Assembly (NCBI RefSeq): GCF_002205795.1
Contig: NZ_NIUY01000004.1
Location: 1-64,000 of the forward strand
Reading direction: 5' to 3'
Source of the DNA: Chryseobacterium sp. VAUSW3
GTDB lineage: Bacteria > Bacteroidota > Bacteroidia > Flavobacteriales > Weeksellaceae
DNA: 64,000 bases
The position numbers and the translations under genes were made by a program. A model generated the notes under the pieces. It worked only from the letters and a program-made list of their open reading frames with translations. It did no database searches and had not been told where the DNA came from. Every line of letters begins with the position of its first letter. Within the stretch, counting starts at the first letter, position 1. Below are positions 52,452 to 60,282 of the stretch, in pieces.

Positions 52452-54155
52452 ATGAACAAGACACTCTCAATAGGACTTGCAGGTTTCTCCTTCACCATCG
52501 AGGAACACGCATATATTAAACTCAGCGATTATCTTGCGGCGCTCAGAAGCTCTTTGGATGCAAACGAAGCTGATGAGGTAATGCACGACATCGAAATCCG
52601 GATGGTTGAAATCTTTAAGGACACTTTAGGAAAACGTGAAGTCATCAACGATACCGATGTGGAGAAAGTAATTTCACAAATCGGTAAGCCGGAGCAGATC
52701 GAAGAACAGGAAGAGGCTTACTTTTCTGACAAATCTTCAAGAAGAGACCACAAAACTACAGGAACGTTCACCGGCCAGAAACAGCTCTTCCGCGATCCTG
52801 AAAAACAGAAAATCGCAGGCGTGTGCGCAGGTTTAGCACATTACGTTGGGATGGATGTAAGCGCCATGCGCGCCATTTGGTTAGGAATCGCAATCCTTGG
52901 AGTTTTCACGGCAGCAATTTCAACTTCACTGATTATTTTGATTTATGTAATTCTGTGGATCGTTTTGCCAAAAGCAGAAACCGCAACAGATTTCCTGAAA
53001 ATGAAGGGAAAGCCCATGAACTTCGACAATCTGAAAAACGAATCCAACAAACTGGTTCAGTTTGCCAATGAATCTACACAGAGAGTCGGAGAGATTTATC
53101 AAGAAAACAAACCTTACATCAACAATGCGGGAAGCGGAATCTGGAATGTAATCCGTTACATTCTAGGCGGAATCTTCGGATTGATGGCATTAGGTTGCAT
53201 CATTGGAGCATTCTTTATCTTCGGACTTTTCGGAAGTATGGAGCTCTCACCGATGCGTGAATTCAACTTCCTTTTCGAAGATGGCGGAATGAGCAATGTG
53301 CTGTATGCCATGATGCTGATCGGGACACTTATCCCGGCAATTCTCTTCAGTTTACTTTCCATTAAACTCATTTCTCCTAAAACACAGCTCAGAAATGTAG
53401 GATATGTACTCGGTGCGTTATTGCTGATTCTTATCGCTTTCGGAACTTATTTCGGAATTAACATGGCTAAAAAGGACATGATTTACAAAGGTCATAAAGA
53501 AGATACCGAGAATGTGGCCATCAACACCACTTCCGACAGTCTGTATATTGACGTGAAGCAAATCACGATTCCGCAGAACTTCACCGCTTACGATGACGAT
53601 ATTTTTTCAGACAAGCAGATGGTTTACGAAGAAGATTATCCTTATGTTGATGTAACAAGAAGCGCAACTGCTACGGCGCCATATTTAATCATAAAAAAAG
53701 AAGGGAAGGGCTATAATATTCCGATCCAGCTGAATGTAGCGGTAGAAATTCAGGATAACAAAATCTTGCTGCCGAATTTTGTAAAATACCCTTACCAGGA
53801 CCGCTTCCGCGATTACAATGTAAACTATGAACTGGTAGTTCCGATGAGCACCAAGGTTTTCAAAGTGAAAGAAAATGCACTGAATCTGGATGGTGATCTG
53901 GATGGCGACGGAGTGGAAGACGATGACGACGATGCGCATGGCGTAGTAATCGAGAAAAATAAGATCAAAATAAACGGATCTACCATTCAGTACAGTTCCT
54001 CAGATAAAGACAGCGTCATTATCAATGGGACCAAAATGCCGAAAGCAGAGGCCGATAAAATCATCGATTCCATGAAAACAAATATGGGCAAAATGGAAAA
54101 TGTTGACATCTCCATTAAAGACGGAAAGAAAGAAATATCCATTAAAACCAAATAA
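52452..54155 (+). CDS. PspC-domain membrane protein with Asp-rich loop
   Basis: The 567-residue protein begins with a soluble helical region (1-95; VMHDIEIRMVEIFKDTLGKREVI), followed by a PspC domain (about 113-180; LFRDPEKQKIAGVCAGLAHYVGMD and membrane helix LIILIYVILWIVLP). Further hydrophobic helices lie near 235-258, 278-302 and 315-335. The C-terminal half is soluble, with an Asp-rich loop near 475-492 (LDGDLDGDGVEDDDDD) that looks like a calcium-binding repeat. PspC proteins sense or stabilise the inner membrane under stress. The gene is co-transcribed with the upstream PadR gene. The 346 bases after it hold a weak hairpin (54172-54210), a 20-residue frame and a terminator. Confidence 0.87.
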   Translation: MNKTLSIGLAGFSFTIEEHAYIKLSDYLAALRSSLDANEADEVMHDIEIRMVEIFKDTLGKREVINDTDVEKVISQIGKPEQIEEQEEAYFSDKSSRRDHKTTGTFTGQKQLFRDPEKQKIAGVCAGLAHYVGMDVSAMRAIWLGIAILGVFTAAISTSLIILIYVILWIVLPKAETATDFLKMKGKPMNFDNLKNESNKLVQFANESTQRVGEIYQENKPYINNAGSGIWNVIRYILGGIFGLMALGCIIGAFFIFGLFGSMELSPMREFNFLFEDGGMSNVLYAMMLIGTLIPAILFSLLSIKLISPKTQLRNVGYVLGALLLILIAFGTYFGINMAKKDMIYKGHKEDTENVAINTTSDSLYIDVKQITIPQNFTAYDDDIFSDKQMVYEEDYPYVDVTRSATATAPYLIIKKEGKGYNIPIQLNVAVEIQDNKILLPNFVKYPYQDRFRDYNVNYELVVPMSTKVFKVKENALNLDGDLDGDGVEDDDDDAHGVVIEKNKIKINGSTIQYSSSDKDSVIINGTKMPKAEADKIIDSMKTNMGKMENVDISIKDGKKEISIKTK

Positions 54156-54274
54156 TGAGAGTGGATGAGCAAAGGCGGAGGATCTGCTCCACAGAAAAAT
54201 CCGCTTTTCGCTTGTTCATTTCAGGTTTAACCAAAATTTAACATCCGGATTGGTATTTTCATTAAAAAAAATAC

Positions 54275-54282
54275 TAATTTCG
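54275..54282 (+). promoter_or_regulatory. Weak -7-like element before the short frame
   Basis: TAATTTCG is one base off TAnnTTTG and lies 47 bases before the short ATG at 54330. No -33 TTTG is present at the expected distance. Confidence 0.25.
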
Positions 54283-54329
54283 TAACGCGAATTTAATCAA
54301 GTTAGTAATCACACTCAAAAACCTCAATC

Positions 54330-54392
54330 ATGGTACAGTTCGTTTTAGAAATCGCAATGAGAATCATTGATTTCGTTAGCAGTTTATTTTAG
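54330..54392 (+). CDS. Possible 20-residue amphipathic peptide
   Basis: An ATG at 54330 opens MVQFVLEIAMRIIDFVSSLF, then TAG. Polar residues fall at positions 3, 7, 11, 14 and 18 (plus 17), the exact spacing of one face of an alpha-helix, and all others are hydrophobic. The frame lies in a 346-base gap and is followed within 28 bases by a strong terminator. Such a peptide would lie along or insert in a membrane, as small membrane peptides and type I toxins do. Short frames occur by chance, so the call rests on the periodicity and the terminator; no ribosome-binding clue is available in this phylum. Confidence 0.4.
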   Translation: MVQFVLEIAMRIIDFVSSLF

Positions 54393-54409
54393 TAAGAATT
54401 TTAATTCAA

Positions 54410-54417
54410 TATATTTG
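54410..54417 (+). promoter_or_regulatory. -7-like element before the acyltransferase gene
   Basis: TATATTTG matches TAnnTTTG exactly. It lies just before the terminator hairpin and 84 bases upstream of the acyltransferase ATG; if real, the transcript would begin inside the hairpin's first arm, disabling it. Confidence 0.35.
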
Positions 54418-54419
54418 TA

Positions 54420-54454
54420 AAGTATAACCAATACCTTTGGTTATACTTTTTTGT
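54420..54454 (+). terminator. Rho-independent terminator after the short frame
   Basis: AAGTATAACCAA (54420-54431) pairs with TTGGTTATACTT (54437-54448) and is followed by TTTTG. It is a strong 12-base-pair stem with no large gene upstream for more than 260 bases. Confidence 0.75.
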
Positions 54455-54501
54455 TTAATAAGAAACAGTAAAATTAAATTCCTTTCCCGGAATCAATTGA
54501 T

Positions 54502-55068
54502 ATGAAAAAACTCATCGGAAAACTCATCCTGAAACTTATCGGCTGGAAAATTGTTCTCGAAGGCGATGTAAATAATCTTAACCGTTGTATTCTTGTCGTT
54601 GCACCACATACTTCCAATCAGGAATATCTTCTTGGCAATCTTGCCTATTGGGCACTCGATAAACCGTTGAAAATCATTATCAAAGATCAGCACACAAAAG
54701 CCTGGTACGGCGGAGTGGTAAAAGCGCTGGGCGGAATTGGGATCGACCGTTCCCAGAAAAACGACCTCGTGAAATTTGTGGTTGATCAGTTCAAAAAAGA
54801 AGATTTCAGTCTGGTGATTACCCCGGAAGGAACAAGAAGCTGGGTGCCGAAATGGCGCAAAGGCTTTTATCACATGGCGATGGCGGCAAAAGTTCCGATT
54901 ATTGTGGCAGCAGGCGATTTCAGAACGAAACAGATTCATTTGGGCTATGAAATTTCGGTGAAAGATCTCGAAACCCGCTCTTTCGAAGATATTATGCAGG
55001 AAATGGAAGATTATTACAAAAAAATTACACCCAAATATCCTGAAAAATGGAATCCAAAAATTTATTAA
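54502..55068 (+). CDS. PlsC-like 1-acylglycerol-phosphate acyltransferase
   Basis: The 188-residue protein belongs to the PlsC-like acyltransferases: VVAPHTSNQEYLLGN holds motif I, TPEGTRS holds motif III and VPIIVAAGDF motif IV. It would transfer an acyl chain to a lysophospholipid or related alcohol at the membrane. Motif I is normally H-x4-D; here the sixth residue is Glu (HTSNQE), which is unusual. The length fits small flavobacterial forms. It overlaps the next gene only if the upstream ATG of that gene is used. Confidence 0.85.
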   Translation: MKKLIGKLILKLIGWKIVLEGDVNNLNRCILVVAPHTSNQEYLLGNLAYWALDKPLKIIIKDQHTKAWYGGVVKALGGIGIDRSQKNDLVKFVVDQFKKEDFSLVITPEGTRSWVPKWRKGFYHMAMAAKVPIIVAAGDFRTKQIHLGYEISVKDLETRSFEDIMQEMEDYYKKITPKYPEKWNPKIY

Positions 55069-55079
55069 ATAGCAAAATA

Positions 55080-55508
55080 ATGACCGAAGATAAAAAGAAC
55101 GGAATTCTGCACAGGCTCAACAATTGGGGCGGCGATAATTTAGGTAAAACACTGGGAATTATTTTCACTGATGTAACCGATGATACCCTTACTGCCACTA
55201 TGCCCGTAACGCCAAGAGTTCATCAGCCTTTCGGCATTCTTCACGGCGGTGCAAACTGTGTTCTGGCCGAAACGCTTGGCTCCTGTCTTTCTGTTTTGCA
55301 CGTAGATACGGAGAAAGTGGTGCCTGTGGGAACCAATATCAATTCCAATCATTTACGCAGCAAAAAAGACGGAATGGTCACCGGAACTGCGAGATTTATC
55401 CGCAAAGGAAACACCATGCATGTCTCCGAAATCGATATCCGCGACGAACATGGTAACCTGATCAATCACACTACCATGACCAATAATATCATTCCACGTC
55501 CCAGATAA
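55080..55508 (+). CDS. Hotdog-fold thioesterase, MenI/PaaI type
   Basis: The 142-residue protein has the hotdog signature HQPFGILHGGANCVLAETLGS, with a catalytic Glu in LAETLGS, and later NINSNHLRSKKDGMVTGTA. It matches the DHNA-CoA hydrolase (MenI/YdiI) subgroup. The ATG at 55080 leaves 11 bases from the acyltransferase stop; the ATG at 55047 would overlap that gene by 22 bases and add MESKNLLNSKI. The next gene is isochorismate-synthase-like two bases downstream, which supports a role in menaquinone synthesis (hydrolysis of 1,4-dihydroxy-2-naphthoyl-CoA). Confidence 0.85.
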   Translation: MTEDKKNGILHRLNNWGGDNLGKTLGIIFTDVTDDTLTATMPVTPRVHQPFGILHGGANCVLAETLGSCLSVLHVDTEKVVPVGTNINSNHLRSKKDGMVTGTARFIRKGNTMHVSEIDIRDEHGNLINHTTMTNNIIPRPR

Positions 55509-55510
55509 AA

Positions 55511-56482
55511 ATGATTTTCTTTAGATTTCCTTTTTCCGAAATTATTTACACTATCGGCGAAACTTCGGCTTCTGAGGCAGTGTCTTTTCTGTCATTCGAT
55601 CAGTCAGAAAAATTAGATTTTAAAGGAAATATCAAAGCAATATCAGTAAATTATTTTTTAAATCATGAAGTCTTTAATGATGAATTGAAAATGGAACTCC
55701 TTGATTTTAAAGAGGAAACATCGGAAGAGTATCAGAAGACGTTATTGAATGTAATGGACTTCATTAAAGAAAATCAACTTTCCAAACTGGTAATTTCCAG
55801 AAGAAAACTGGTAGAATTCAACGGTTCAAAACTCAGTCTTTCCCAAACATTTCTTAATCTTTGCGAAGCCTACAAAAACGCTTTTGTGTATTTTTTTATT
55901 AAAGACGGAAAATGCTGGCTGGGCGCTTTTTCAGAATTATTAGGAAAATTTGATAAAAGAACGTCGGAGTTTCAAACCATGAGTCTTGCCGGAACGATAC
56001 CTGTGGACGAAAAGTGGACAGATAAGGAAATTGAAGAACAAAAACCGGTAACAGTTTTTATCTCTAATACGCTGAAAAATTATGCTTCTGAAGTTCATAA
56101 AAGCGACACTTACGACCATATTTCCGGAAACATCAAACATCTGCGTACAGATTTCAACGCGAAAATAGAAGAGGAAAATCTCGAAAAGATTATTTCAGAA
56201 CTTCATCCTACGCCTGCGGTATGTGGAATTCCAAAGGAAATGTGCAGAAATACAATCGAAAATTTTGAACCGCATCCAAGAAATTTCTATGCCGGTTATA
56301 TTAAAGTCGAAACCGAAGAAAATGTTCAGTATTTTGTAAATCTTCGCTGCGCCGAATTCTTTAGGAATGCAGCTTTAGTTTATGTTGGTGGTGGAATTAC
56401 ATCTGAGAGTTCACCCGAAAAAGAATGGCGCGAAACCGAACTGAAGTCGGAGGCCATCCTGAAAAATCTCAGTTTTAAATAA
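55511..56482 (+). CDS. menF: Chorismate-binding enzyme, probable isochorismate synthase
   Basis: The 323-residue protein covers the catalytic core of chorismate-utilising enzymes: KLVISRRKLVEFNG, WLGAFSELLGKF, MSLAGTIPVDEKW, LHPTPAVCGIPKEM, RNFYAGYIKVE and LVYVGGGITSESSPEKEW. It should turn chorismate into isochorismate as the first step to menaquinone. It is shorter than E. coli MenF (missing part of the N-terminal region), as in other Bacteroidota. One detail differs: the Gly usually found after FYAGYxG is Lys-Val here. It starts two bases after the MenI-like gene. Confidence 0.87.
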   Translation: MIFFRFPFSEIIYTIGETSASEAVSFLSFDQSEKLDFKGNIKAISVNYFLNHEVFNDELKMELLDFKEETSEEYQKTLLNVMDFIKENQLSKLVISRRKLVEFNGSKLSLSQTFLNLCEAYKNAFVYFFIKDGKCWLGAFSELLGKFDKRTSEFQTMSLAGTIPVDEKWTDKEIEEQKPVTVFISNTLKNYASEVHKSDTYDHISGNIKHLRTDFNAKIEEENLEKIISELHPTPAVCGIPKEMCRNTIENFEPHPRNFYAGYIKVETEENVQYFVNLRCAEFFRNAALVYVGGGITSESSPEKEWRETELKSEAILKNLSFK

Positions 56483-56491
56483 ATCTTTAAT

Positions 56492-56869
56492 ATGAAAATT
56501 CACCATATCGCCATCATCTGTTCCGATTATCAGGTCTCGAAAGAATTTTATACCGAAATTTTAGGGCTTCAGATTTTACGCGAAGTTTACCGTGCAGAGC
56601 GGGATTCCTACAAACTCGATCTGGGAATTGGTGAGCATTATGTGATTGAACTTTTTTCATTTCCCAATCCACAGCCAAGACCTTCACGCCCCGAAAGCTG
56701 CGGGTTGCGTCATTTAGCTTTTTCTGTGAAGAATGTGGAGGAAAAGCGCGATGAACTCATGAAAAAAGGTTTGGTATGTGAGGAAATCCGCGTGGATGAA
56801 TTTACAGACCGGAAATTTTTTTTCACCCAGGATCCCGATGCTTTGCCGCTGGAATTTTACGAAGCTTAA
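56492..56869 (+). CDS. VOC-family glyoxalase-I-like protein, YaeR type
   Basis: The 125-residue protein matches YaeR/SMU1112c along its length: HHIAIICSDYQVSKEFYTEILG, DLGIGEHYVIELFSFPNPQPRPSRPESCGLRHLAFSV, and DPDALPLEFYEA at the end. Two vicinal-oxygen-chelate motifs and metal-binding His and Glu are in place. It is a cytoplasmic metalloprotein of unknown substrate. It starts nine bases after menF and is followed three bases later by the DUF1543 gene, so it is probably part of the same operon. Confidence 0.9.
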   Translation: MKIHHIAIICSDYQVSKEFYTEILGLQILREVYRAERDSYKLDLGIGEHYVIELFSFPNPQPRPSRPESCGLRHLAFSVKNVEEKRDELMKKGLVCEEIRVDEFTDRKFFFTQDPDALPLEFYEA

Positions 56870-56872
56870 AAG

Positions 56873-57421
56873 ATGAAATTGTTTTATATCCTTCTCGGCG
56901 CTTCAGTCCATGGCAGAACGATTGAGCAGCATGATGTGTTTTTTGGCATCGCTAAAAAGCTTAAAGATTTAGCGCCTGCTATTAAAGAGTTCTGGCCGGA
57001 AGCGGGCAGCGATCTTCATCTTGATGCTTATCAGGAAGTGAAATTTGTCGATGGCTACGAAATTAAAATTGTGGAAAAAGGCAGTGAGAAATCGGAAAAT
57101 CATTTATTTTTCATCAATCTTGGCGGCTATAAAGCCGGTTTTTTCGAGGAATTTCATGAACAGCATTTGATGGTGGGCAAAAAAATGTCGGAGGTCATCA
57201 AAAGATCAAAGCAGACCGAATTTTATAAAACGATGGGATTCCCAGGTGCGGTAAGCCATGTTGACGATAAACACGGCGTTGATGTTGATGATATTTTCAA
57301 AGTAAATGATCTTCTGCCTCAGGAAATGAGGGAAAAATATTCATTGGTTCTGGAAAAGTCTGGTGAAATTGAGCAGAAGAATTTCATCAAACTCAAATAT
57401 CTTAAAATCGATAAAATTTAG
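56873..57421 (+). CDS. DUF1543-family protein
   Basis: The 182-residue protein matches DUF1543 (LFYILLGASVHGRTIEQHDVFFGI, ELxPxIKEFWPEAGSDLHLDA-like region, then FFINLGGYKAGFFEEFHEQH). It has two similar halves, the second starting near VGKKMSEVIKR. The function is unknown. It closes the run of genes from the acyltransferase, ending seven bases from the convergent EEP gene. Confidence 0.85.
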   Translation: MKLFYILLGASVHGRTIEQHDVFFGIAKKLKDLAPAIKEFWPEAGSDLHLDAYQEVKFVDGYEIKIVEKGSEKSENHLFFINLGGYKAGFFEEFHEQHLMVGKKMSEVIKRSKQTEFYKTMGFPGAVSHVDDKHGVDVDDIFKVNDLLPQEMREKYSLVLEKSGEIEQKNFIKLKYLKIDKI

Positions 57422-57428
57422 AATAAGC

Positions 57429-58514
57429 TTATTCTTTTGCGATCTCTTCGCGGTTATCTGATTCTTCTTTTATGCCTTCCTCAATCAGTTCTTCCACAAC
57501 TATTTCATCTGCAGGTTTCAGGGTTTTTACTTCCTCTTCCTGTTTGGTGTCGTAAAGATTAATGTGAAATTGGCAGAGAATAGGGAAGTGGTCGGAACCG
57601 ATGTGTTCCAAAGTTTCGAGTTTCTCGACAAAAATTTCTGGTGAGTGGAAAAGCAAATCCAGCGGAACCCGGAAAAACCAGTATTTCGCATGGAATGTTG
57701 CTAAAATCCCTCTTCCTACACGCGCATCAATCAGTTCACTGGTTTTACGGAAAAGAATGGAAGTTACCGACCACGCTACCGTGTTGAAATCGCCGATTAC
57801 CAAAGACGGAATCTGGTTTTCTTTAATTTTTTTAGCCACACACAGCAAATCACCGTCGCGCTCTTTCGAAGTGGTTTCTTCCGTAGGACTTGGCGGCGGT
57901 GGATGTACGGCAAAAACCACAAAATCATGTCCGTCAGCGGTCTGAAACCGTGCTTCGATGCTTGGAACATCATCTGCTACAAAAAAATGTACAGTAGATT
58001 CTACAAACGGAATTTTAGAATAAAGATGCATTCCATAGGTGTTTTCCAGGGTTACCTTTTCTGTGTAAGGATAGTTTTTTTCAAGTTTGCGGTTGGCCTG
58101 TTCCCAATCAGCGTTGCTTTCCATCGTGATGAAAATGTCGGGACTGTATTTCGCTATAAGTTGATGCAGTTTTTGGAAATTTTTATTGAACTGATAAACA
58201 TTCACCGAAATGACTTTAACCGTCGCCGAAGCAGTAGAATCCTTTTTTACTTCTTTCTTTTTGTAAAATTTGGTGTAGCGGATTAAAATATAAAGGTGAT
58301 AGAGAATCAAGATAAACTGCGCGGCATTTAAGAGCCACATCCAAAAGTTTTTTTCAGCAAAAATAATTGACGATGAAAATGAGATTCCCTGCAGTACAAG
58401 AATCTGAATCTTCATGAATTCCGGGACACGGAAAACCCAGTGCTGGCTCCTGAAAAACGGAAGAATGCTCAGAATAATAAGCAATACCGACAAAATAGCG
58501 AGAAATATTTCCAT
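57429..58514 (-). CDS. Membrane-anchored EEP-family hydrolase
   Basis: The 361-residue protein has two or three N-terminal membrane helices (about residues 3-20, 37-52 and 58-78) and then an endonuclease/exonuclease/phosphatase domain: VISVNVYQFN (start), ITMESNADW (Glu), VFAVHPPPP, LVIGDFNTVAWS (Asp-x-Asn) and EHIGSDHFPI at the end. The catalytic residues are complete. The active site faces the periplasm or the cytosol depending on topology. The substrate (DNA, RNA, sphingolipid or phosphoinositide-like) is not predictable. The last 45 residues are acidic and look disordered. Confidence 0.88.
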   Translation of the reverse strand: MEIFLAILSVLLIILSILPFFRSQHWVFRVPEFMKIQILVLQGISFSSSIIFAEKNFWMWLLNAAQFILILYHLYILIRYTKFYKKKEVKKDSTASATVKVISVNVYQFNKNFQKLHQLIAKYSPDIFITMESNADWEQANRKLEKNYPYTEKVTLENTYGMHLYSKIPFVESTVHFFVADDVPSIEARFQTADGHDFVVFAVHPPPPSPTEETTSKERDGDLLCVAKKIKENQIPSLVIGDFNTVAWSVTSILFRKTSELIDARVGRGILATFHAKYWFFRVPLDLLFHSPEIFVEKLETLEHIGSDHFPILCQFHINLYDTKQEEEVKTLKPADEIVVEELIEEGIKEESDNREEIAKE

Positions 58515-58610
58515 AGTTTATTTCATACAAAGTAAAACTAAAAAGTATTATTCTGCATACTTTTCAATTAAATAATTAAGCCATTTTTATGCCCTAAGAA
58601 TTGCTTTTCG

Positions 58611-58618
58611 TAATTTTG
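58611..58618 (+). promoter_or_regulatory. -7 promoter element for purK
   Basis: TAATTTTG matches TAnnTTTG, 55 bases before the purK ATG. No -33 TTTG is seen at the usual distance. Confidence 0.42.
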
Positions 58619-58673
58619 TGAACTCCCCACCTCACGGGAAGGAATATAAATCAATAAAGAAAAAAGTGAAAAT

Positions 58674-59786
58674 ATGAAAATCGGAATTCTCGGTGGCGGA
58701 CAGTTGGGCCGGATGCTTATTCAGGAAGCATTAAAATATGATGACGAATGGTTTACCCTCGATCCTGCCAAAGATGCGCCCTGCCATGCAATATCTAACT
58801 TTACCGAGGGAAATTTCGATGATTTCGATACGGTGTTCAATTTCGGGAAAGGGAAGGATGTAGTGTCCATCGAGATCGAGCATGTGAATGTTGATGCGCT
58901 TTACGAACTCCGCGAATGTGGTATTAAGGTAATTCCAAGTCCCGAAATCATTCAGATTATCCAGCAAAAAATTCTCCAGAAAGAATTTTATCTAAAACAC
59001 GATATTCCAAGTCCGGAATTTCAGATTATCCAGAATACATCCGAAGCGAATTTTCCGCTGCCTTTCGTGCAGAAAATGAATGCCGGTGGTTACGACGGTA
59101 AAGGCGTACAGGTCATCAGAACCGATGAAGATCTGAAAAAATTGTGGAACGTGCCTTCGGTTTTGGAAAGTCTGGTTGATATCGAAAAAGAACTTTCTGT
59201 AATTGTTGCCATCAACGAAAACGGTGAAACCAAAACTTTTCCGGTCACTGAAATGGTGGCGGATCCCAAACTTAATCTTCTGGATTTTAATATCTGTCCG
59301 GCGCATATTTCAGAACATGTAGAGCAACAAATTCAGCAAATCGTGAAGAAATTCATCAAGGCGGCTAATTCTCCGGGACTTTTTGCCATTGAACTTTTCC
59401 TCGATAAGAAAGATGAGGTTTGGGTAAATGAAACCGCGCCGAGACTGCACAATTCGGGCCATCAGACGCAGGAAGGAAACTCAAATTCACAGTTCGAACA
59501 GCTTTACCGCGTTTTAAAAAATCTTCCGCTCGCGGATACCGATGCTTTCGGATTTTCAGGAATGCTGAATCTGGTAGGTGAAGAAAATTTCTCGGGAAAA
59601 GTAAAGTATGAAGGATTGGATGAAGTACTGAAATTACCCAAAACCTACGTTCATCTTTACGGAAAAACAGCAACCAAACCCGGAAGGAAAATGGGTCACA
59701 TTAATATTCTGGCAAACTCACGAAAAGAACTTTTAGAAAAACTCATTCACGTAAAATCACTTGTGAAGGTCGTTTCCGGGCATTAA
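58674..59786 (+). CDS. purK: N5-carboxyaminoimidazole ribonucleotide synthase
   Basis: PurK converts AIR, bicarbonate and ATP to N5-CAIR in purine synthesis. The 370-residue protein starts with the nucleotide-fold motif GILGGGQLGRML (residues 3-14) and an ATP-grasp domain with FVQKMNAGGYDGKGV, VLESLVDIEKELSVIV and VNETAPRLHNSGHQT, then a C-terminal domain with HLYGKTATKPGRKMGHINI. The next step needs PurE, encoded 1.5 kb downstream at 61294, with two unrelated genes in between. Confidence 0.95.
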   Translation: MKIGILGGGQLGRMLIQEALKYDDEWFTLDPAKDAPCHAISNFTEGNFDDFDTVFNFGKGKDVVSIEIEHVNVDALYELRECGIKVIPSPEIIQIIQQKILQKEFYLKHDIPSPEFQIIQNTSEANFPLPFVQKMNAGGYDGKGVQVIRTDEDLKKLWNVPSVLESLVDIEKELSVIVAINENGETKTFPVTEMVADPKLNLLDFNICPAHISEHVEQQIQQIVKKFIKAANSPGLFAIELFLDKKDEVWVNETAPRLHNSGHQTQEGNSNSQFEQLYRVLKNLPLADTDAFGFSGMLNLVGEENFSGKVKYEGLDEVLKLPKTYVHLYGKTATKPGRKMGHINILANSRKELLEKLIHVKSLVKVVSGH

Positions 59787-59811
59787 GCGTTTCGTTTAAA
59801 ATTGTATTTTT

Positions 59812-59855
59812 TAATTAAATATTTTGTAATAACTTTAATACAAAATATTTGATTA
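59812..59855. repeat. Inverted repeat overlapping the CBS gene start
   Basis: TAATTAAATATTTTGTA (59812-59828) and TACAAAATATTTGATTA (59839-59855) pair over 17 bases with a single G-T pair and a ten-base loop; the last base is the A of the ATG. It could be an operator or, in RNA, a hairpin that hides the start codon. Confidence 0.55.
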
Positions 59856-60282
59856 TGAGTAATATAGCAACAGTTTTGGCCCGCAAGGGGAATTCGTTCG
59901 TCAGCGTGAATCCGGAACAGACCGTTCTGGAAGCGTTACAGCTCATGGCTGACAGAAATGTTGGTGCAGTGGTGGTAAACGATGCCGACACTTATCATGG
60001 TATTTTTACCGAAAGAGATTATTCCCGCAATGTTATTCTTAAAAACCGGCATTCTTCAGAAACAAAGGTGAAGGAAGTAATGTCGGTAAATCTTCCTGAA
60101 ATTAAACCGCTCGACACCCTGAATCACTGTATGCAACTGATGGCCGATCACAATGTGCGCTATCTGCCGGTGATGGAAGAGGGTAAAATGAACGGTATTA
60201 TTTCGATACCGATGTCATCCGCGAAAAAGTAATTGATCAGAAAGAAGTCATTAAACAGCTGAAAGAATATATCCAGGGTTAA
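59855..60282 (+). pseudogene. CBS-domain protein with a single frameshift
   Basis: The frame from the ATG at 59855 encodes a paired CBS domain (TVLEALQLMADRNVGAVVV, HGIFTERDYSRNVILK, KVKEVMSVNLPEI, LNHCMQLMADHNVRYLPVM) and then stops early at 60232 after ISIPMSSAKK. In another frame from 60211 the conserved ending resumes: DVIREKVIDQKEVIKQLKEY, then IQG and TAA at 60280-60282. The family reads IISIGDVxREKV here, so about one base was lost near 60207-60210 (ATACCGATG). The rest is intact, so it is either a sequencing error or a very recent mutation. Paired CBS domains bind adenosine nucleotides; a target is unknown. The restored stop overlaps the convergent EamA gene by four bases. Confidence 0.85.
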
